Program-made: the position numbers and the translations under genes
Assembly (NCBI GenBank): GCA_015068175.1
Contig: SVLA01000025.1
Coordinates: 1 to 18,216, forward strand
Direction of reading: 5' to 3'
Origin: Oscillospiraceae bacterium
Lineage (GTDB): Bacteria; Bacillota_A; Clostridia; Oscillospirales; Oscillospiraceae
Length of the DNA stretch: 18,216 nt
The notes under the pieces: generated by a model
Told to the model about the DNA's origin: nothing
The model's input: only the letters and a program-made list of their open reading frames with translations
Databases searched by the model: none
Part shown: piece by piece, positions 14,618-18,216 of the stretch
Layout: each line of letters opens with the position of its first letter
How positions within the stretch are numbered: the first letter of the stretch is position 1

Positions 14618-17600
14618 TTAGAAGAACTTCTTGCGGGGCAGGACCACCACAGCGGCGGCGCTGGCCAGCAGCAGAGCGGTGGCCAGGGAAATCAGAGAGG
14701 AATCGCCGGTCTGAGGAGCGGAAGGCTCTTCGGAAACGGTGGCCTCGACCCGGAACAGGTAATTGTTGCCCTCGGGCATGCCGATGTAGTACTTGCCGCC
14801 CTTCTTCAGGGTCAGCTCGGAGATGTGCAGGTCATCCTTTTCGGCGCACAGTTCCGTGGTGGCAACGATGTTGCCGTTGGCATCGTAGATGGCGATGTAA
14901 CGGCCCTCGCCGCCGCCGACCCACCAAATCTTCAGGGTGGTAGCGCCGTCAGCGGCGAACTCCACGGAGTTCAGCATGCCGTTTTCGACTTCGGTCTTGC
15001 CGCCCAGGCTGAAGCGCTGGGTGCCGGTGTAGCCGTCAGCGAAGGTCTTGACCTTCCCCTCGACCTTGGACTTGGCGCTCAGATGCAGGGTGAAGAAGTC
15101 GTCGATCACCAAAGTGTCGCCGTCGGCCTTGTCGCCGGCTGCGAACGGATCCATATCACCGGCATCCAGAACCAGCTTGCCGTCCTCAGGCTCGGTGGCA
15201 TCGGGTTCGGTAGCATCAGGATCACCGGGCTCACCGGCGACCATCATGGTCACATCCAGGCGGTACAGGTTGTTGCTGCCATCGGGTACGCCCAGGTAGT
15301 AGGTGCCGGCTGCGGCCAGCTCCAGAGTGGAGATGTACAGCTCATTCTTAATGGAGGTATCGGTGGTGGTCGCAACGATCTCGCCGGCCTCGTTGTAGAT
15401 GGCGAAGTTCCGGCCGTCACCGCCGGAGACCCACCAGATCTTGACGGTGGCCGCGCTGGTGGTGGTGAACTTCACGGTGCAGCTCATGTCGGAAGGATCG
15501 GTCTTGGACTGGAAGTTCAGACGGAAGCCGCCGGTGAAGCCGTCGCTGAAGGTCTTGCTGCTGCCGTCCACCTTGGTTTTCTCACCGAAGATCACGGTGA
15601 AGAAGTCGTGCAGGGTCATGGTCTCGCCCTTGGCCTTTTCGCCGGAAGCGATGATGGGCAGATCTTCGGTGGGATTCAGGGTGATGGTGGTTTCCACCAG
15701 ATCGCCGCTTGCGGGGGGATCGGTGGGATCGGTAGGATCATCGCCATCATCGGGTTTGGTGGAGTTGTCGATCTTGCCGTCGGGGGTCTCGATGGTCATA
15801 TCCTTGCCTGCGAAGGGATCCCAGCTGCCCAGCCAGGTCTCAACGCTGATGGGTTCGCCGTTGGCCAGAGTAGCGGAGGTCAGGACCGTTGCCCAGGAGG
15901 CGCGGCTGCCGGAGTTATCCACATCCTTGGCATACTCGTAGGTGCCGTATTCAGCGCTCAAAGCGGATTCGCCGCTGAGGGTGCTCAGCCAGCCGGCGGG
16001 ATTGATCAGGGAAGCGCCCAGATCATAGAAGTGGTTGCAGGTGGCATCGATGACGGTGTGGAAGAACACAGCCTCGCCGGTGTTGGGGGTCCAGGGACGG
16101 CCAAAGTAGCCGGGCTTGGAGGTGTACTGGGAAGCGGTATCCACGCCCGGGGTGGTGGAGGTGACGGTGCAGTTGTACATCAGCAGGCCGTGACCGTCCT
16201 TGGTCTGTGCGGCGGTGATGTAGCCCACATCGTTCTTGTCCTCGCTGGTGTTGAACACCAGGTCGCACTTGGCGAATACTGCGGTCATGCCGCCGAAGAT
16301 GTAGTCGGTGCTGCCGTAGATGGCACAGCCATAGAAGGCGACGGTGGCGTCGTGGCCGCCGTACAGGGTGTCCTGACGGCCCACGAACTTACAGTTCTCG
16401 AAGTACACGTTCCTGCAGCCGTCGGCGATGGCCAGGGCGGCGGCGCGCTCCACATACTTCTTATCCTGGACCAGCACACTGCTGGCAGTCATTTCGGACC
16501 GGGGGGTGGTGCCTTCCTTGGCGCCGTCGTTCTTTACGATGATATCGTTGGCGGCCGCCTTGGAGATGTACTGGTTGAAGGAGTTTTCGAAGATGATGCC
16601 TTCGGCGCAGAAGCCGTCAGCGGCGATGACCACGGAGGCGTTCCAGTAGGTACCGGTGCCGGAGCCGGGGTTGGCGGTGGTCAGATAGCCGTTGGCCTTG
16701 TTGATGGCCAGGGTCTCGGCATCAAACTTGTAATCGGAACCCATGGAGTAGTAATCGTAACCGTGACCGTAGTACCAGGTGATACGGACGGCATTGGCCT
16801 CGATACCCACGCCCTGATCGGTCAGGCCGATGCTGGGCGCCTCACTGGCGTTCTTCAGAGTCACGTTGGGAACGTCGATCACCAGCATTTCTTCGTAGTC
16901 GCCGGGCTGGATCATCACGGTGACCCGCTGATCAGCGGTGCGGTCCATGGCACGGATGGCATCCAGAGCATCACCGATGGTGGTGTAGTCACAGCCGGAA
17001 GCACCCACGGTCACGGTGTCCTTGTAAGTGACCACGTCCACAACTTCGATCTTGGTGATGTAGCTGGTGCCCAGGACGGTGATGTCCACGGTGCCGGCTT
17101 CGCCGGTGTACAGATACTCAAAGGTGTCGATCTGGCTGGTGGAGCCGGTTTGCTGATCCACGGAGGTTTCCGTAGCGCTCTTGAAGTAGAAGGAGTACTG
17201 ATAGCAGGCGGAGACCACGATCTTGCAGGTGCCGTTGACGGGCACGGAGATGGTACCGTCGCCATGGAGCAGATAGGTCTTATTCTTCTGGCCGTTGGTG
17301 AAGATCAGGCCGTTGTAGGGGCTGGTGCCTGCGAAGTCGGCGGCGGAGAAGTCCCAGGAAGTGGGTACTTCAAAGGCGATGGCCTTGGTAACGGCGCCGC
17401 CGCTGACGGTCAGGTTGGAAGTCGCCTTGGCCACATAATTGCCGGCGCCGGTAACGGTGACGGTGTAGGTGCCGTCCCGCAGAGCGATGTTGTCGGTACC
17501 GACAAAGGTGTAAACGTAGCCTTCCTCATGGAGGTTGGTGAAGGTGAAGGTGGCGTTGGCCAGATCCGCCAGGGTGCAGCCCTGGGGAGTGATGGTCACC

Positions 17601-18216
17601 GCATAGGTGGGCTTCAGGGAGAAGGGGATCTCAGCGGTCAGGTCCTGGGTAAAGACCAGATCGCCGGTGATGCCCAGGGCGTAATCGTTCACGCCTTCGG
17701 CAACCAGGGTGTATGCGCGGCCGACCTCGGCCTTCACGGTGTAGGTGTTGCCGCTGATCACGAACTCGGGGATGTAGATGCCGTCGGAGACCAGCTTGAG
17801 CTGCAGCTTGGCCAGGGCCTCTTCGCTCAGGCCGGTGATGGTGCCGGTGATGGTCACCAGATCCACGGCGATGACGGTCAGATCCAAAGTGCCATTGCCG
17901 GCGCCCTTGGTCAGCGTCACGGAATCGGTGCCGGTGATGATGTAGCCGTTGGCATCCACCAGGGACACGCTGTAGGTGTAGTTGTCGGTCAGTTCCACGG
18001 AGTAAGCGCCGTTATCAACGGCGGCTTCCACGGTGGCACCGCTGGCGGTGTTGGTGAACAGCAGTTTGTAGCCGGTCAGTTCAGCGGGCGCGTTGACCTT
18101 GCCGCTGAGGGTGACGGTGTTGTTATGCTCCAGATAGATCCGCGCCAGCACCAGCTTTTCAGCGGCGGTGGAGCAGTAGATCTTGTATGTACCGGTCTCG
18201 GTGGCGTAGAAGGTCA
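14618..18216 (-). CDS. Large cell-surface pectin methylesterase (CE8) with duplicated C-terminal modules and sortase tail; 5' end outside window
   Basis: The frame is open to the right edge without a stop (about 1,199 residues), so the GTG at 18151 is internal. Reading N to C: beta-rich Ig-like or regulatory-like repeats, a beta-rich module (WDFSAADFAG, near 17333), the CE8 beta-helix (about 17030 down to 15870), acidic Asp/Pro linkers, two related modules (15245-15706 and 14735-15181), and a wall anchor APQTGDSS followed by a hydrophobic helix and RKKFF. Pectin methylesterase motifs are all there: QDTLY (16361-16375, catalytic Gln and Asp), STDYIFG (catalytic Asp at 16304-16306) and GRPW (Arg at 16097-16099), spaced as in known pectinesterases. 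It would demethylate pectin outside the cell. The anchor lacks the Leu of LPXTG. The CE8 call is secure; the module functions are not. Confidence 0.93.
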   Translation of the reverse strand, partial: TFYATETGTYKIYCSTAAEKLVLARIYLEHNNTVTLSGKVNAPAELTGYKLLFTNTASGATVEAAVDNGAYSVELTDNYTYSVSLVDANGYIITGTDSVTLTKGAGNGTLDLTVIAVDLVTITGTITGLSEEALAKLQLKLVSDGIYIPEFVISGNTYTVKAEVGRAYTLVAEGVNDYALGITGDLVFTQDLTAEIPFSLKPTYAVTITPQGCTLADLANATFTFTNLHEEGYVYTFVGTDNIALRDGTYTVTVTGAGNYVAKATSNLTVSGGAVTKAIAFEVPTSWDFSAADFAGTSPYNGLIFTNGQKNKTYLLHGDGTISVPVNGTCKIVVSACYQYSFYFKSATETSVDQQTGSTSQIDTFEYLYTGEAGTVDITVLGTSYITKIEVVDVVTYKDTVTVGASGCDYTTIGDALDAIRAMDRTADQRVTVMIQPGDYEEMLVIDVPNVTLKNASEAPSIGLTDQGVGIEANAVRITWYYGHGYDYYSMGSDYKFDAETLAINKANGYLTTANPGSGTGTYWNASVVIAADGFCAEGIIFENSFNQYISKAAANDIIVKNDGAKEGTTPRSEMTASSVLVQDKKYVERAAALAIADGCRNVYFENCKFVGRQDTLYGGHDATVAFYGCAIYGSTDYIFGGMTAVFAKCDLVFNTSEDKNDVGYITAAQTKDGHGLLMYNCTVTSTTPGVDTASQYTSKPGYFGRPWTPNTGEAVFFHTVIDATCNHFYDLGASLINPAGWLSTLSGESALSAEYGTYEYAKDVDNSGSRASWATVLTSATLANGEPISVETWLGSWDPFAGKDMTIETPDGKIDNSTKPDDGDDPTDPTDPPASGDLVETTITLNPTEDLPIIASGEKAKGETMTLHDFFTVIFGEKTKVDGSSKTFSDGFTGGFRLNFQSKTDPSDMSCTVKFTTTSAATVKIWWVSGGDGRNFAIYNEAGEIVATTTDTSIKNELYISTLELAAAGTYYLGVPDGSNNLYRLDVTMMVAGEPGDPDATEPDATEPEDGKLVLDAGDMDPFAAGDKADGDTLVIDDFFTLHLSAKSKVEGKVKTFADGYTGTQRFSLGGKTEVENGMLNSVEFAADGATTLKIWWVGGGEGRYIAIYDANGNIVATTELCAEKDDLHISELTLKKGGKYYIGMPEGNNYLFRVEATVSEEPSAPQTGDSSLISLATALLLASAAAVVVLPRKKFF
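14735..15181 (-). repeat. C-terminal module copy 2 of the surface pectin methylesterase
   Basis: A module of about 149 residues with KIWWVGGGEGR, YDANGNIVATT and YYIGMPEGNNYLFRVE. It resembles copy 1 over its whole length at the same internal positions (DFFT near the start, KTF-DG-TG, TxKIWWV-GG-GR, YYxG). The beta-sandwich-like pattern with paired Trp suggests a carbohydrate-binding or spacer domain. The family is not named with confidence. Confidence 0.8.
15245..15706 (-). repeat. C-terminal module copy 1 of the surface pectin methylesterase
   Basis: A module of about 154 residues with KIWWVSGGDGR, YNEAGEIVATT and YYLGVPDGSNNLYRLDV, clearly homologous to copy 2. Between the two lies an acidic linker containing DATEP twice. 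A substrate-binding role for pectin is plausible but inferred. Confidence 0.8.

Noticed and set aside
14566..14943. 125-codon plus-strand frame at the start of the methylesterase region
   Set aside because: Antisense to the C-terminal module of the pectin methylesterase; Arg/Pro-rich shadow translation.
18149..18151. GTG as start of the pectin methylesterase
   Set aside because: The frame continues without a stop to the right edge, no ribosome binding site precedes the GTG, and no signal peptide follows, although the sortase tail requires one.

Overview
This window is a pectin-utilisation locus from a bacterium, most likely a gut-type Firmicute of class Clostridia (Oscillospiraceae/Ruminococcaceae-like). 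The clues are the moderately GC-rich composition, strong AGGAG-type ribosome binding sites, UgpC/MsmK-type sugar ABC ATPases, and a Gram-positive surface enzyme ending in a PQTGD-type sortase tail. The genus is not determined. No rRNA, tRNA, CRISPR array, transposase or transcription regulator was found.

Layout. Positions 1-14532 are all plus-strand genes with short gaps or ATGA overlaps. (a) 1-5771 is a transport block: the 3' part of a solute-binding protein, two small membrane proteins, an ABC ATPase, two more membrane proteins, and a second ABC ATPase. None of the four membrane proteins looks like a normal MalF/MalG-type permease. (b) 5829-8497 holds two signal-less depolymerisation enzymes, a GH28 polygalacturonase-family hydrolase and a GH105 unsaturated uronyl hydrolase. 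(c) 8499-12431 holds uronate catabolism: a KduD-type dehydrogenase, tagaturonate reductase (UxaB) and altronate dehydratase (UxaA). (d) 12485-14532 is a MATE-family transporter translationally coupled to a cytoplasmic rhamnogalacturonan-acetylesterase-like SGNH enzyme. (e) On the minus strand, 14618 to the right edge is the C-terminal 1.2k residues of a large secreted, wall-anchored pectin methylesterase (CE8), convergent with the operon and separated from it by back-to-back hairpins.

How it works together (inference from families): the surface CE8 enzyme removes methyl esters from pectin outside the cell. Oligogalacturonides, some still acetylated, are taken up by the ABC system. Inside the cell the esterase removes acetyl groups, GH28 releases saturated galacturonate and GH105 releases unsaturated uronate. 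The saturated branch needs UxaC (not in the window), then UxaB and UxaA; the unsaturated branch needs KduI (not in the window), then KduD. Both converge on 2-keto-3-deoxygluconate.

The least explained parts are the four-membrane-protein/two-ATPase block, the 131-bp nested inverted-repeat element between uxaB and uxaA, the two tetraloop hairpins after the binding-protein gene, the terminator placed directly against the MATE ribosome binding site, the duplicated C-terminal module of the pectin methylesterase, and the ATG-TGA start-stop before a TTG-started GH28 gene.
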